Source: Citreimonas sp042096055 (lineage in GTDB: Bacteria; Pseudomonadota; Alphaproteobacteria; Rhodobacterales; Rhodobacteraceae). Taken from it: 23,540 nucleotides of DNA. The stretch covers positions 1-23,540 of the forward strand of contig NZ_JBELMH010000052.1 in the NCBI RefSeq assembly GCF_042096055.1, read 5' to 3'. This document shows, piece by piece, positions 1 through 9,242 of this stretch. The notes beneath the pieces were generated by a model. The model was not told where the DNA came from, did not search any database, and saw nothing but the letters and a program-made list of their open reading frames with translations. Numbering within the stretch: the stretch's first letter is position 1; each line of letters begins with the position of its first letter. The position numbers and the translations under genes were made by a program.

Positions 1-815
1 GCGCCGGTGCCCAGCTTGAACCGCGCGATGCCCGGCGCGTCGTCGCCGTTGACCAGGCCCAGGTCCAGCACCGCATGCCCCGCCGCGGCCAGCGCGACCG
101 TCGCCTGCCACAGCACCAGGTTCATCGCGTTCACCGCGCGGCCCGCCTCGGTCGCGTGCCCGATCTGCCAGGTCGCCATCGCGCCGTGCCGCAACACCAG
201 CACCGCCGCCAGCGGCTCAGCCCCGCGCCGCGCCTCGAAGACGATGGCCGCACCGGGGTTTTCCCGCGCAAAGGCCAGCGACACGGCCGCCGGCATCGGC
301 CGGTAGCCCCGCGCGCGCGCCTGCGCCGCGTCCGCAGCCAGCAGCCAGTGACCGTCCCGCAGCGGCGTGCGGCTGACTCGCAGCTCCGTGCCCTCGGCCC
401 GGACCAGCCGGTTGCGCCATTTCTGGTGCATGGCGGCGCGCATCCGCGCCGCGTCGCCCAAGGGAAGCAGCGCCAGGCTCGCCGGCGTGACCAGCGGCCA
501 GAATCCCGCCGCCCGCAGCGCGTCCGGCGCGAAATTTTCGGCCTCCAGCAGCACCGCGCCGGGCTGGTGCCGCGCCACGTCCCGCAGCCACGCCGCGCGA
601 TCGGCGGCCGCGCCCACCGGCCCGCGCGAGATTACCGCGACCCGGCCCAGCGGTCCGAGGCGGCGCTCGCGCGCCTGCCACGTGACGCCCGCCGCCGCGT
701 GCCGGCGCAACGGCGCGCCCAGCGCGGCCAGCGCGCGGGCGAATTCCGGCGATTGCGGCAGCGGCACGCAGGGCGAGACGGTGTCGGAAAGATCGAAGCG
801 GGGCAGGGGGATCAT
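1..815 (-). CDS. FemAB/GNAT-like acyltransferase, 3' end outside the window
   Basis: The minus strand is open from ATG 815 to the window edge, giving 271 residues that start MIPLPRFDLSDTV and run to FKLGTGA at the edge. It resembles the FemAB-like / BioF2-like branch of the GNAT superfamily. Supporting features are a basic central segment (KWRNRLVRAEG, about residues 130-140), a strand-rich C-terminal half (AAVLVLRHGAMATWQIGHA) and the end motif LVNGDDAPGIARFKLGTGA, typical of these enzymes just before their C-terminus. Probably only a short tail is missing. Members transfer acyl or aminoacyl groups, but no substrate can be read from the sequence. It is transcribed away from a possible small membrane gene across a 46-bp spacer holding a perfect 8-bp dyad. 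The family call is fairly sure; the function is open. Confidence 0.75.
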   Translation of the reverse strand, partial: MIPLPRFDLSDTVSPCVPLPQSPEFARALAALGAPLRRHAAAGVTWQARERRLGPLGRVAVISRGPVGAAADRAAWLRDVARHQPGAVLLEAENFAPDALRAAGFWPLVTPASLALLPLGDAARMRAAMHQKWRNRLVRAEGTELRVSRTPLRDGHWLLAADAAQARARGYRPMPAAVSLAFARENPGAAIVFEARRGAEPLAAVLVLRHGAMATWQIGHATEAGRAVNAMNLVLWQATVALAAAGHAVLDLGLVNGDDAPGIARFKLGTG

Positions 816-820
816 GCCTG

Positions 821-855
821 CATTAACCCGGCCTTTGCTTACGGCGTGGTTAATG
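821..855. promoter_or_regulatory. 8-bp dyad CATTAACC-N19-GGTTAATG between divergent genes
   Basis: CATTAACC at 821-828 is repeated inverted as GGTTAATG at 848-855, a perfect 8-bp arm match with a 19-nt spacer. It lies in the short spacer between the acyltransferase start (815, minus) and a possible small ORF (862, plus). TTAACC also resembles a half-site of the alphaproteobacterial cell-cycle regulator CtrA (TTAA-N7-TTAA), but the spacing here is not the CtrA spacing. A role as an operator is inference. Confidence 0.35.
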
Positions 856-861
856 GCGGGC

Positions 862-972
862 ATGAACGCTCACGCCCCCCGCCCGAAACCGACCCGCGCC
901 GCGGCCCTGCTGCTCGCCTGCCTGCTGTCGCTGCCCTTCGCGCTCTGGGCCCTGGCGGCGGCCGTGTTCTAG
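862..972 (+). CDS. possible 36-residue single-pass membrane peptide
   Basis: The ORF reads MNAHAPRPKPTR followed by a strongly hydrophobic stretch (AAALLLACLLSLPFALWALAAAVF) and a TAG stop at 970-972. The layout of basic N-terminus followed by about 22 hydrophobic residues is that of a small single-pass membrane peptide. An in-frame ATG at 853 would add three residues. There is no strong Shine-Dalgarno sequence, only GGCGGG just upstream. It sits alone between the divergent acyltransferase gene and convergent tyrS. It is not a recognised family and could be chance coding in GC-rich DNA. Confidence 0.35.
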   Translation: MNAHAPRPKPTRAAALLLACLLSLPFALWALAAAVF

Positions 973-986
973 GGCCAAGAGTTACC

Positions 987-1059
987 GAGACGTGAATCCG
1001 TCTCTGCAAGCCATTGATTTTGCTAGGGCGTCGGGATGTCCCATCGTGGGACACCCCGA
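987..1059. terminator. two hairpins between convergent genes, downstream of tyrS
   Basis: Two inverted repeats lie between the small ORF stop (972) and the tyrS stop (1065). The first is GAGACG (987-992) with CGTCTC (999-1004). The second, stronger one is TGTCCCA (1037-1043), loop TCG, TGGGACA (1047-1053), extended past one A/C mismatch by TCGGG/CCCGA to 1031-1059. Neither is followed directly by a T-run on either strand, so they are not textbook intrinsic terminators. They could act as 3'-end stabilisers or Rho-linked terminators. The position suits 3'-end formation for tyrS. Confidence 0.4.
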
Positions 1060-1064
1060 ACCCG

Positions 1065-2315
1065 TCACTCCATCCGGACCAGCGCGTGGCGCTTCTTGCC
1101 GGCGCTCAGCTTGACGGGTGCTGCCAGCGCGCCGCGGTCCAGCATCAGCCCCGCATCCTCCAGCGGCGCGTCGTCCAGCCGGGCGCCGTTCTCGGCGATC
1201 AGCCGCTTGGCCTCCTTGCCCGACTTGGCCAGCCCCGCCCGCACGATCACCTGCACGATCGAGATCCCCTCGCCGACCTCGTCGGCCGACAGGACCAGCG
1301 TGGGCAGGTCGTCGCCGACGCCGCCCTTCTCGAACACCTCGCGCGCCGTCGCCTCGGCCGCCGCGGCGGCCTCTTCCCCGTGGCACAGGGTGGTGACCGC
1401 GTTGGCCAGCACGATCTTGGCATCGTTGATCTCGGACCCGGCCAGCGCGCCCAGCCGGTCGCATTCCTCGACCGGCAACTCGGTGTAGAGCTTCAGGAAC
1501 CGGCCCACGTCCGCATCGGTCGTGTTGCGCCAGAACTGCCAGAACTCGTAGGGCGCCAGCATGTCGCCGTTCAGCCAGATCGCCCCGCCCGCGGACTTGC
1601 CCATCTTGCGGCCGTCCGAGGTGGTCAGCAGCGGCGAGGTCAGGCCGAAGATCTCGTGGTCCAGCACCCGCCGCGTCAGGTCGATCCCGTTGACGATGTT
1701 ACCCCACTGGTCCGACCCGCCCATCTGCAGCAGGCAGCCGTAGCGGCGGTTCAGCTCGAGGAAGTCGTAGGCCTGCAGGATCATGTAGTTGAACTCGAGG
1801 AACGACAGCGACTGCTCGCGGTCCAGCCGCGACTTGACGCTCTCGAAGCTCAGCATCCGGTTGACGCTGAAGTGCCGCCCGATGTCGCGCAGGAATTCCA
1901 GGTAGTTGAGCCCGTCCAGCCATTCGGCGTTGTCGAGCATCAGCGCGCCGTTGCCCGCCTCGCCGTACGAAAGGTACTTGGCGAAGACCTGCTTCATCCC
2001 GTCGATGTTGTCGTCGATCTGCGCCGACGTCAGCAGCGGGCGCTCGTCCGCGCGAAAGCTCGGATCGCCCACCTTGGTCGTCCCGCCGCCCATCAGCGTG
2101 ATCGGCTTGTGCCCCGTCTTCTGCAACCAGCGCAGCATCATGATGTTCAGCAAGTGGCCCACGTGCAGCGACTTGGCGGTCGCGTCGTAGCCGATATAGG
2201 CCGTCACCATCCCCGCGTTCAGCGCCTCGTCCAGCCCCTGGTAATCGGTGCAGTCGGCCAGGTAGCCGCGCTCGATCATCACGCGCATGAAGTCGGATTT
2301 GGGATGGTAGGTCAT
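1065..2315 (-). CDS. tyrS: tyrosyl-tRNA synthetase
   Basis: This 416-residue class I aminoacyl-tRNA synthetase charges tRNA-Tyr with tyrosine in the cytoplasm. The HIGH-type signature is HVGH at residues 51-54, after the tyrosine-pocket strand YIGYDATAKSLHVGH. The tyrosine-site motif GGSDQWGNI is at 199-207 and the KMSKS-type loop is KMGKS at 237-241. The C-terminal 65 or so residues (KRLIAENGARLDDAPLEDAG and onward) form an S4-like RNA-binding domain. Length matches bacterial TyrRS of the E. coli type. The start is fixed by a GAGGTG Shine-Dalgarno sequence five bases before the ATG. It is divergent from anmK across about 50 bp. Confidence 0.97.
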   Translation of the reverse strand: MTYHPKSDFMRVMIERGYLADCTDYQGLDEALNAGMVTAYIGYDATAKSLHVGHLLNIMMLRWLQKTGHKPITLMGGGTTKVGDPSFRADERPLLTSAQIDDNIDGMKQVFAKYLSYGEAGNGALMLDNAEWLDGLNYLEFLRDIGRHFSVNRMLSFESVKSRLDREQSLSFLEFNYMILQAYDFLELNRRYGCLLQMGGSDQWGNIVNGIDLTRRVLDHEIFGLTSPLLTTSDGRKMGKSAGGAIWLNGDMLAPYEFWQFWRNTTDADVGRFLKLYTELPVEECDRLGALAGSEINDAKIVLANAVTTLCHGEEAAAAAEATAREVFEKGGVGDDLPTLVLSADEVGEGISIVQVIVRAGLAKSGKEAKRLIAENGARLDDAPLEDAGLMLDRGALAAPVKLSAGKKRHALVRME

Positions 2316-2367
2316 GGGGCCACCTCGTTATACAGCGGGCGAAGCCATACAACCGGCGAGGCGGAAG
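2316..2367. promoter_or_regulatory. divergent tyrS/anmK promoter spacer
   Basis: These 52 bp must hold, or lie close to, the start signals of tyrS (minus) and anmK (plus). An AT-rich element at 2327-2334 reads TATAAC on the minus strand and TATACA on the plus strand, so it could serve as a -10 box in either direction. No convincing -35 box at 17 bp is visible for either. GAGGCGGAAG at 2358-2367 is the likely anmK ribosome-binding site. Confidence 0.3.
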
Positions 2368-3623
2368 GTGAAGGGCAAGAACGGGCAGGGGCCGATCTGG
2401 GCACTGGGGGCGATGTCGGGCACGTCGCTGGACGGAGTCGACGCCGCGATGGTGCTGACCGACGGCCAACGGATCGACGCCTTCAGCAAGACCGGCTACC
2501 GGCCCTACACCGCGGAAGAGCGCGCGATCCTGCGCGCCGCACTCGGGCGCTGGCACGACGACGACGTGGCGCAGGCGGCCGAGACGGTGCTCAGCGCGCA
2601 CGCCGCGCTGCTGGGCGAATTCGACGGCGCCGAGATCGTGGGCTTCCACGGCCAGACCCTCGCGCACGACCCACGGGGCCGCGGCACGCACCAGGCCGGC
2701 GACGGCGCGGCACTCGCCCGCGCGCTGGGGCTACCGGTTGTGTGGGATTTCCGCTCGGCCGACGTGGCGATGGGCGGCGAGGGCGCGCCGCTCGCGCCGT
2801 TCTTCCACCANNNNNNNNNNNNNNNNNNNNNNNNNNNNNNNNNNNNNNNNNNNNNNNNNNNNNNNNNNNNNNNNNNNNNNNNNNNNNNNNNNNNNNNNNN
2901 NNNNNNNNNNCGGCCGACGTGGCGATGGGCGGCGAGGGCGCGCCGCTCGCGCCGTTCTTCCACCATGCCTGCGCGCGCCACATCGGCGCCACGCGCCCCG
3001 TCGCGTTCCTCAACCTCGGCGGCGTCGGGAACCTGACGTGGGTCGACCCGCGGATCGAGGCGCCCGAGGCCGAGGGCGCGCTGCTGGCATTCGACACCGG
3101 ACCCGCCAACGCGCCGATCAACGACCTCGTCGGCGAGCGGCTGGGTCTCGACTGCGACCGCGACGGCGCGCTGGCCCGGCAGGGCCGCGTGGTCGACGGC
3201 GCGCTCGAGCGGTTCCTGGCCGAGCCCTATTTCTCGCGCATGCCGCCCAAATCGCTCGACCGCGACGATTTCAAGGTGATCCGCAGCCTCGTGCGCGACC
3301 TGAGCGACGCCGACGCCGCGGCCACGATGACCGCGATGGCCGCCGCCGCCGTGATGCGCGGGATCGAGCATTGCCCGCAGCCACCCGAGCGCGTGCTGGT
3401 AACCGGTGGAGGGCGTTTGAACCCGGTGATGATGCGGATGCTGGACGCCGGTCTCGACTGCCCGGTCGAGCCGGTCGAGGCGGCGGGTCTGGACGGCGAC
3501 ATGCTCGAGGCGCAGGCTTTCGCGTTCCTGGCCGTGCGCGTCGCGCGCGGGCTGGCCACTTCGGCGCCGTCCACCACCGGTGTGCCGGCACCCGTTGGCG
3601 GTGGGCAACTCAGCCGGCCATGA
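2368..3623 (+). CDS. anmK: anhydro-N-acetylmuramic acid kinase, split by a false assembly gap
   Basis: AnmK phosphorylates and opens 1,6-anhydro-MurNAc to MurNAc-6-phosphate in cell-wall recycling, in the cytoplasm. The N-terminal ATP-binding motif is ALGAMSGTSLDGVDAA, followed by GFHGQT, then the family segment DFRSADVAMGGEGAPLAPFFHH, NLGGVGNLTW, the catalytic-Asp motif FDTGPAN and VTGGGRLNPVMM near the end. I chose GTG 2368 because the family starts only a few residues before ALGAMSGTS and a purine-rich site precedes it; ATG 2314 would overlap the tyrS start. As drawn, 100 Ns (2811-2910) and a duplicated 55 bp shift the frame. Deleting 155 bp gives one 366-residue ORF, the normal length, so the gene is probably intact. 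Confidence 0.95.
2756..2965. other. false assembly gap: 100 Ns flanked by a 55-bp duplicate
   Basis: Bases 2756-2810 are identical to 2911-2965 and sit directly on either side of exactly 100 Ns. The duplicated sequence encodes the anmK segment SADVAMGGEGAPLAPFFH. The frame is 1 upstream and 3 downstream; removing one copy and the Ns (155 bp) makes them agree. This is the pattern expected when contig ends sharing a 55-base overlap are scaffolded without merging. Confidence 0.93.
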
Positions 3624-3644
3624 TCCGCTGATCTCGTGCGCCGC

Positions 3645-4652
3645 TTACCCGCCCGTGTGGCTCATGTGGCGCGAGACACGGCCGTCCACGCTCTGGCGCG
3701 AGTAGTCGAAATCGTGGCCCTTCGGCTTGCGCGCGATCGCGTCGCGGATCGCCTGTTCCAAGGGCGCATCGCTGCCCGGATGATTGCGCAGCGCCGAGCG
3801 CAGGTCGGCGTTGTCCTCTTGGCCCAGGCACATGAACAACTCGCCGGTGCAGGTCAGGCGCACCCGGTTGCAGCTTTCGCAGAAATTGTGCGTGAGCGGC
3901 GTGATGAAGCCGATCTTCTGACCGGTCTCCTCGATGCGCACGTAGCGCGCGGGGCCGCCGGTGCGCTCGGGCAGGTCGGTCAGGGTGTAGCGCTCACCCA
4001 GCGTCGCGCGCAGGTCGTCGAGCTTCCAGTACTGGCCCAGCCGATCCTCGTTGCCGATGTCGCCCATGGGCATGACCTCGATCCAGGTCAGGTCCATGTC
4101 GCGTTCGGCGCAGAACGCGGTCATGGACAGCAGCTCGTCCTCGTTGAAGCCCTTGAGCGCCACGGCGTTGATCTTGACCCGCAACCCGGCCTTCTGCGCC
4201 GCGTCGAGCCCCTTGAGCACCTGCGGCAGGCGGCCCCAGCGGGTCACGTCGGCGAATTTCTTCTCGTCAAGCGTATCCAGCGAGACGTTCACCCGGCGCA
4301 CGCCCGCGGCGTAGAGATCGTCGGCGAAACGCGCCAGTTGCGAGCCGTTGGTCGTCAGCGTCAGCTCCTTCAGCGCGCCGCTGTCGAGGTGGCGGGTCAT
4401 GCGGCGGAAGAAGGTCATGATGTCGCGACGCACCAGAGGCTCGCCGCCGGTGATGCGCAGCTTCTCGACGCCGAGACCCACGAAGGTCGAGCACATGCGG
4501 TCGAGTTCCTCGAGCGTCAGCAGTTCCTTCTTGGGCAGGAACTGCATGTTTTCCGACATGCAGTACACGCAGCGAAAGTCGCAGCGGTCGGTGACGGAAA
4601 CGCGCAGATACGAGATCGGGCGCTGGAACGGGTCGATCAACGGTGTGCTCAT
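3645..4652 (-). CDS. moaA: GTP 3',8-cyclase of molybdenum cofactor synthesis
   Basis: MoaA is a radical-SAM enzyme that, with MoaC, turns GTP into cyclic pyranopterin monophosphate, the first step of molybdenum cofactor synthesis. The SAM cluster motif CxxxCxxC is C24, C28, C31 (DRCDFRCVYC) and ITGGEP lies at 67-72. The second cluster is C258, C261 and C275 (CxxC-x13-C) in NFCESCNRVRLTCTG. The protein ends in the conserved Gly-Gly (SHTGG). The 335-residue length is normal. ATG 4652 begins MSTPLIDPFQRPISYLRVSV, the family's usual start; the longer open frame upstream lacks family sequence. No Shine-Dalgarno is seen. It converges on anmK with a 21-bp gap. Confidence 0.96.
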   Translation of the reverse strand: MSTPLIDPFQRPISYLRVSVTDRCDFRCVYCMSENMQFLPKKELLTLEELDRMCSTFVGLGVEKLRITGGEPLVRRDIMTFFRRMTRHLDSGALKELTLTTNGSQLARFADDLYAAGVRRVNVSLDTLDEKKFADVTRWGRLPQVLKGLDAAQKAGLRVKINAVALKGFNEDELLSMTAFCAERDMDLTWIEVMPMGDIGNEDRLGQYWKLDDLRATLGERYTLTDLPERTGGPARYVRIEETGQKIGFITPLTHNFCESCNRVRLTCTGELFMCLGQEDNADLRSALRNHPGSDAPLEQAIRDAIARKPKGHDFDYSRQSVDGRVSRHMSHTGG

Positions 4653-4659
4653 GGTTCGA

Positions 4660-4688
4660 CAGATAAAGCCCGGGGGCGCCCGGGGCAA
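4660..4688 (-). promoter_or_regulatory. possible moaA promoter, perhaps giving a leaderless mRNA
   Basis: On the minus strand TTGCCC (4688-4683) and TATCTG (4665-4660) are separated by 17 bp. The -10-like box ends seven bases before the moaA ATG, and no ribosome-binding site is visible between them. If this promoter is used, the transcript would start at or next to the start codon. Hexamer matches are only moderate. Confidence 0.3.
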
Positions 4689-4773
4689 GTCCCGCGGCAC
4701 GGGCGCCGACCGCGCGGCGGCGATCGCGGACGGGGCGATTGCCACCGCGGCGCGCCGGGCATAGCATGCCGGG

Positions 4774-5259
4774 ATGACCCGATTTCTTCCTCTTCTCCCC
4801 CTCGTGCTGGCGCTGAGCGCCTGCGCGCAGGTCGAACGCCTCACCGGCGGCACGGCTTCACCGCAAGCAGCCGGCGCCGATGCGAACGCAGCCGCAGAGC
4901 AAGCGCAGTCCCCGCGCCCGCCCGCGCCCCCCGCCGGCGCCGCGACCGCCGAGCAATTCGACACCACGACCGAGGCGGACCGCGCCGCGGCGACCGAGGC
5001 GCCCTCGGGCGGCGAGACGCGCCTGGGCGAGGTCGTCGTCTCGCTTGGCGACGTGGCGCGGCCGGGCTTCTGGCTCGAGACGCCGCTGGTCTCGGCCGAG
5101 ACCGAGGGGCGCGTCGAAGCGCCCGGCGGCGCCTCGGCGAAGGTTACGCTCGAGCCGGCCGAGGACGGCACGGGTAGCCGGATCTCGCTGCCCGCCATGC
5201 GGCTGCTGGAGATCCCGCTGATCGACCTGCCGACGCTGACCGTCTACGCGGCCGAGTAG
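4774..5259 (+). CDS. small proline/alanine-rich lipoprotein of unknown function
   Basis: The 161-residue product starts MTRFLPLLPLVLALSAC, a basic-hydrophobic signal peptide with a lipobox (LSAC) and acceptor C17, so it is predicted to be lipidated and exported. Residues 25-75 are a low-complexity Ala/Pro/Glu linker. A compact C-terminal part follows from about residue 80 (TRLGEVVVSLGDVARPGFWLETPLV to the end), containing a Val/Gly-rich strand pattern and a Pro/Leu-rich tail. I do not recognise a catalytic domain. It starts divergently from moaA and ends convergently on glmS, eight bases away, with the two stops inside one palindrome. The gene is likely real, given the clear lipobox and codon bias. 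Confidence 0.85.
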   Translation: MTRFLPLLPLVLALSACAQVERLTGGTASPQAAGADANAAAEQAQSPRPPAPPAGAATAEQFDTTTEADRAAATEAPSGGETRLGEVVVSLGDVARPGFWLETPLVSAETEGRVEAPGGASAKVTLEPAEDGTGSRISLPAMRLLEIPLIDLPTLTVYAAE

Positions 5260-5267
5260 GCGCGCGC

Positions 5268-5274
<7 letters not shown>
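5253..5274. terminator. 22-bp perfect palindrome across two convergent stop codons
   Basis: Bases 5253-5274 read the same on both strands (arm CGAGTAGGCGC). The lipoprotein TAG (5257-5259) and the glmS TAG (5268-5270 on the minus strand) occupy mirror positions in the two arms. RNA from either strand would fold into the same stem of about nine base pairs. No T-run follows on either side, so intrinsic termination is uncertain; a shared 3'-end stem is the simplest reading. Confidence 0.5.
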
Positions 5275-7085
<1,811 letters not shown>

Positions 7086-7088
7086 GGA

Positions 7089-8438
7089 CTAGTCCTTTCC
7101 GCCGCGCGCCTTCCTGGCCCGCAACATGCTGAAAAGTTTCTCTGCAAAACCCGGTTTGGTCACCTGGCGGGCCCGTCCCAGCGCCAGAGCGCCCGGGGCC
7201 ACGTCCTCGGTGATGGTCGAGCCCGACGCCGTCATCGACCCGTCGCCCAGCGTGACCGGCGCCACCAGCATCGTGTCGGACCCGACGAAGACGTCGCGGC
7301 CGATCACCGTGCGGTGCTTGAACACGCCGTCGTAGTTGCAGGTGATCGTGCCCGCGCCCACGTTGGTGCGCTCGCCGATCTCGGCGTCGCCGATATAGGA
7401 CAGGTGGTTGACCTTCACGCCCTCGGCCAGCTGCGCGTTCTTGATCTCGACGAAATTGCCCACGCGCACGTCCTCGGCCAGCTCGGCGCCCGGACGCAGG
7501 CGAGCGTAGGGTCCGACCACCGCGCCGCGGCTGACATGGCAGCCCTCGAGGTGGCTGAACGCGCGGATCATCGCACCCGTCTCGACCGTCACGTGCGGGC
7601 CGAAGACGACGTTCGGCTCGACAATCACGTCGCGGCCGATCACCGTGTCCCAGGCCAGCATCACCGTCTCGGGCGCCTGCAGCGTCACGCCCTCGTCGAG
7701 CAGCAGTGCGCGGGCGCGGGTCTGGAATGCGGCCTCGGCCCGGGCGAGGTCGGCGCGCGAGTTCACGCCCATCGTCTCGGCTTCGTCGCAGCGCACGACG
7801 CCGGCGGACAGGCCGCGGCTGCGCGCGATCTGCACCACGTCGGTGAGGTAGAATTCGCCGCTGGCATTGTCGTCGGACACCGCGTCGATCAGCGCCATCA
7901 GCGTGGCCGCGTCCGCCGCCAGCACGCCCGAGTTGCACAGGGTGATCGCACGCTCGGCCTCGGTCGCGTCCTTGTACTCGACGATGCGTTCCAACGTGTC
8001 GCCGTCGGCCACCAGCCGGCCGTAACGTGCGGGATCGTCGGCCTCGAAGCCAAGCACGACCACGTCATGCGTCGCCCGCGCGCGGGCCATGCGCTCGAGC
8101 GTTTCCTCTCCGATGAACGGGGTGTCGCCGTAGAGCACGATCGCGTCGCCGTCGAAGCCCTGCAGCGCGTCGCGGGCCTGCGCCACCGCGTGTGCCGTGC
8201 CGCGCTGCTCGGCCTGGATGACCACCTGCGCGTCGGGCACGTAGTCCTGCGCCGAGGCGGCGACGGCCTCGGCCTCGTGCCCGGCGACGACGACGATCCG
8301 CTCGGGGTCCAGTGCCATGCCGCCGCGCAGCGCGTGCCACAGCAGCGGCGCGTGGGCCACCTCGTGCAGCACCTTCGCCCGGTCGGACATCATGCGTGTT
8401 CCCTTGCCGGCGGCGAGGACGATCAGGGCGGTGCTCAT
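7089..8438 (-). CDS. glmU: bifunctional GlcNAc-1-P uridyltransferase / GlcN-1-P acetyltransferase
   Basis: GlmU acetylates glucosamine-1-phosphate and then couples it to UTP, giving UDP-GlcNAc for peptidoglycan and LPS. The 449-residue length is typical. The N-terminal nucleotidyltransferase domain has LAAGKGTRM at 8-16 and K22. The C-terminal half is a left-handed beta-helix of hexapeptide repeats with the likely catalytic His345 in NHLSYIGDAEIG and the acetyl-CoA-site motif NVGAGTITCNYDG. ATG 8438 (MSTALIVLAAG) is chosen because the 50 extra residues of the longer open frame match nothing in the family. It is the first gene of glmU-glmS and is divergent from the HAD phosphatase gene. Confidence 0.97.
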   Translation of the reverse strand: MSTALIVLAAGKGTRMMSDRAKVLHEVAHAPLLWHALRGGMALDPERIVVVAGHEAEAVAASAQDYVPDAQVVIQAEQRGTAHAVAQARDALQGFDGDAIVLYGDTPFIGEETLERMARARATHDVVVLGFEADDPARYGRLVADGDTLERIVEYKDATEAERAITLCNSGVLAADAATLMALIDAVSDDNASGEFYLTDVVQIARSRGLSAGVVRCDEAETMGVNSRADLARAEAAFQTRARALLLDEGVTLQAPETVMLAWDTVIGRDVIVEPNVVFGPHVTVETGAMIRAFSHLEGCHVSRGAVVGPYARLRPGAELAEDVRVGNFVEIKNAQLAEGVKVNHLSYIGDAEIGERTNVGAGTITCNYDGVFKHRTVIGRDVFVGSDTMLVAPVTLGDGSMTASGSTITEDVAPGALALGRARQVTKPGFAEKLFSMLRARKARGGKD

Positions 8439-8542
8439 GCGGTATTCCGGTTTGTCTTCGGGTCGCCCCCGTTTTACCTGTCGCGGGTCCAAGAGCAAGG
8501 CGGCCCCCTCACGCCGCGTTGCAGCATATGTCAGGAGAGCCC

Positions 8543-9205
8543 ATGCGCTGCGTGATTTTCGACCTGGACGGCACGCTGGCCGACACATCCGGTGATCTGG
8601 TGGCCGCGGCGAATGCCTGTTTCGAAGGCATGGGCATCGACTCGCGCCTCGACGCAGCGACGGACGCGGCGATCGCGTTGCGCGGCGGCCGGCCCATGCT
8701 GACCGAAGGGCTGGCGCGCGCGGGCCGCATCGAGGCCGAGACTGTCGAGGCCTGGTACCCCCGCCTGCTGCAATTCTACGGCGAGGCGCTTGACGTGCAC
8801 ACGCGCATGTACCCCGGCGCCGTCGAGACCATCGAAGGCCTGCGCAGCGCCGGCTACGCCGTGGGGGTCTGCACCAACAAGCCCTTCGGCCTGGCGCAGA
8901 CGCTGCTGACCAGCCTCGGGGTGCGCGACCTCTTCGGCTCGCTCATCGGTGCCGACACGCTGCCGGTACGCAAGCCCGATCCGGCGCCGTTCTGGGCGGC
9001 GGTCGACGGCGCGGGCGGCGGGCGCGGCACCGCGCTGCTGGTGGGCGACACCGACACCGATCGCAAGACCGCCACCGCCGCAGGCGTGCCCTGCGTGCTT
9101 GTGGGCTTCGTCGAGGGGACCGGCGCCATGCACGCGCTCAAGCCCGAGGCGGTGATCGAGCGGTTCGAGGAGTTGCCGCCCGAAGTCACGCGCCTCATCG
9201 GCTAG
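8543..9205 (+). CDS. gph: HAD-family phosphatase, phosphoglycolate phosphatase-like
   Basis: The 220-residue HAD hydrolase probably dephosphorylates 2-phosphoglycolate, a product of DNA repair and of the oxygenase side reaction. Motif I is DLDGT with nucleophile D7 and acid/base D9. Motif II is the Thr in VCTNKPFG, motif III the Lys in VRKPDPAPF, and motif IV VGDTDTD. An alpha-helical cap lies between about residues 15 and 85. AGGAG at 8533-8537 sits five bases before ATG 8543, which decides against the in-frame ATG 8528. The exact substrate is inferred from family resemblance; other small phosphates are possible. A DegT-type aminotransferase follows 37 bp downstream in the same direction. 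Confidence 0.88.
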   Translation: MRCVIFDLDGTLADTSGDLVAAANACFEGMGIDSRLDAATDAAIALRGGRPMLTEGLARAGRIEAETVEAWYPRLLQFYGEALDVHTRMYPGAVETIEGLRSAGYAVGVCTNKPFGLAQTLLTSLGVRDLFGSLIGADTLPVRKPDPAPFWAAVDGAGGGRGTALLVGDTDTDRKTATAAGVPCVLVGFVEGTGAMHALKPEAVIERFEELPPEVTRLIG

Positions 9206-9242
9206 GCGTTGACCGGCGCACGGGGATCGGCCACGACAGGCC

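Noticed and set aside
1014..3623. 869-residue plus-strand open frame across tyrS and anmK
   Set aside because: Its first two thirds are antisense to tyrS and only the end is true anmK; the join exists because the Ns and the antisense frame lack stops in GC-rich DNA.
2368..3623. anmK as a frameshifted pseudogene or carrying a tandem duplication
   Set aside because: The duplicate is exactly 55 bp, abuts the Ns, and its removal with the Ns restores a normal-length enzyme; an assembly cause is simpler.
4653..5198. N-terminal extension of moaA by about 180 residues
   Set aside because: The extra part is antisense to the lipoprotein gene, and the family starts at MSTPLIDPFQRPISYLRVSV.
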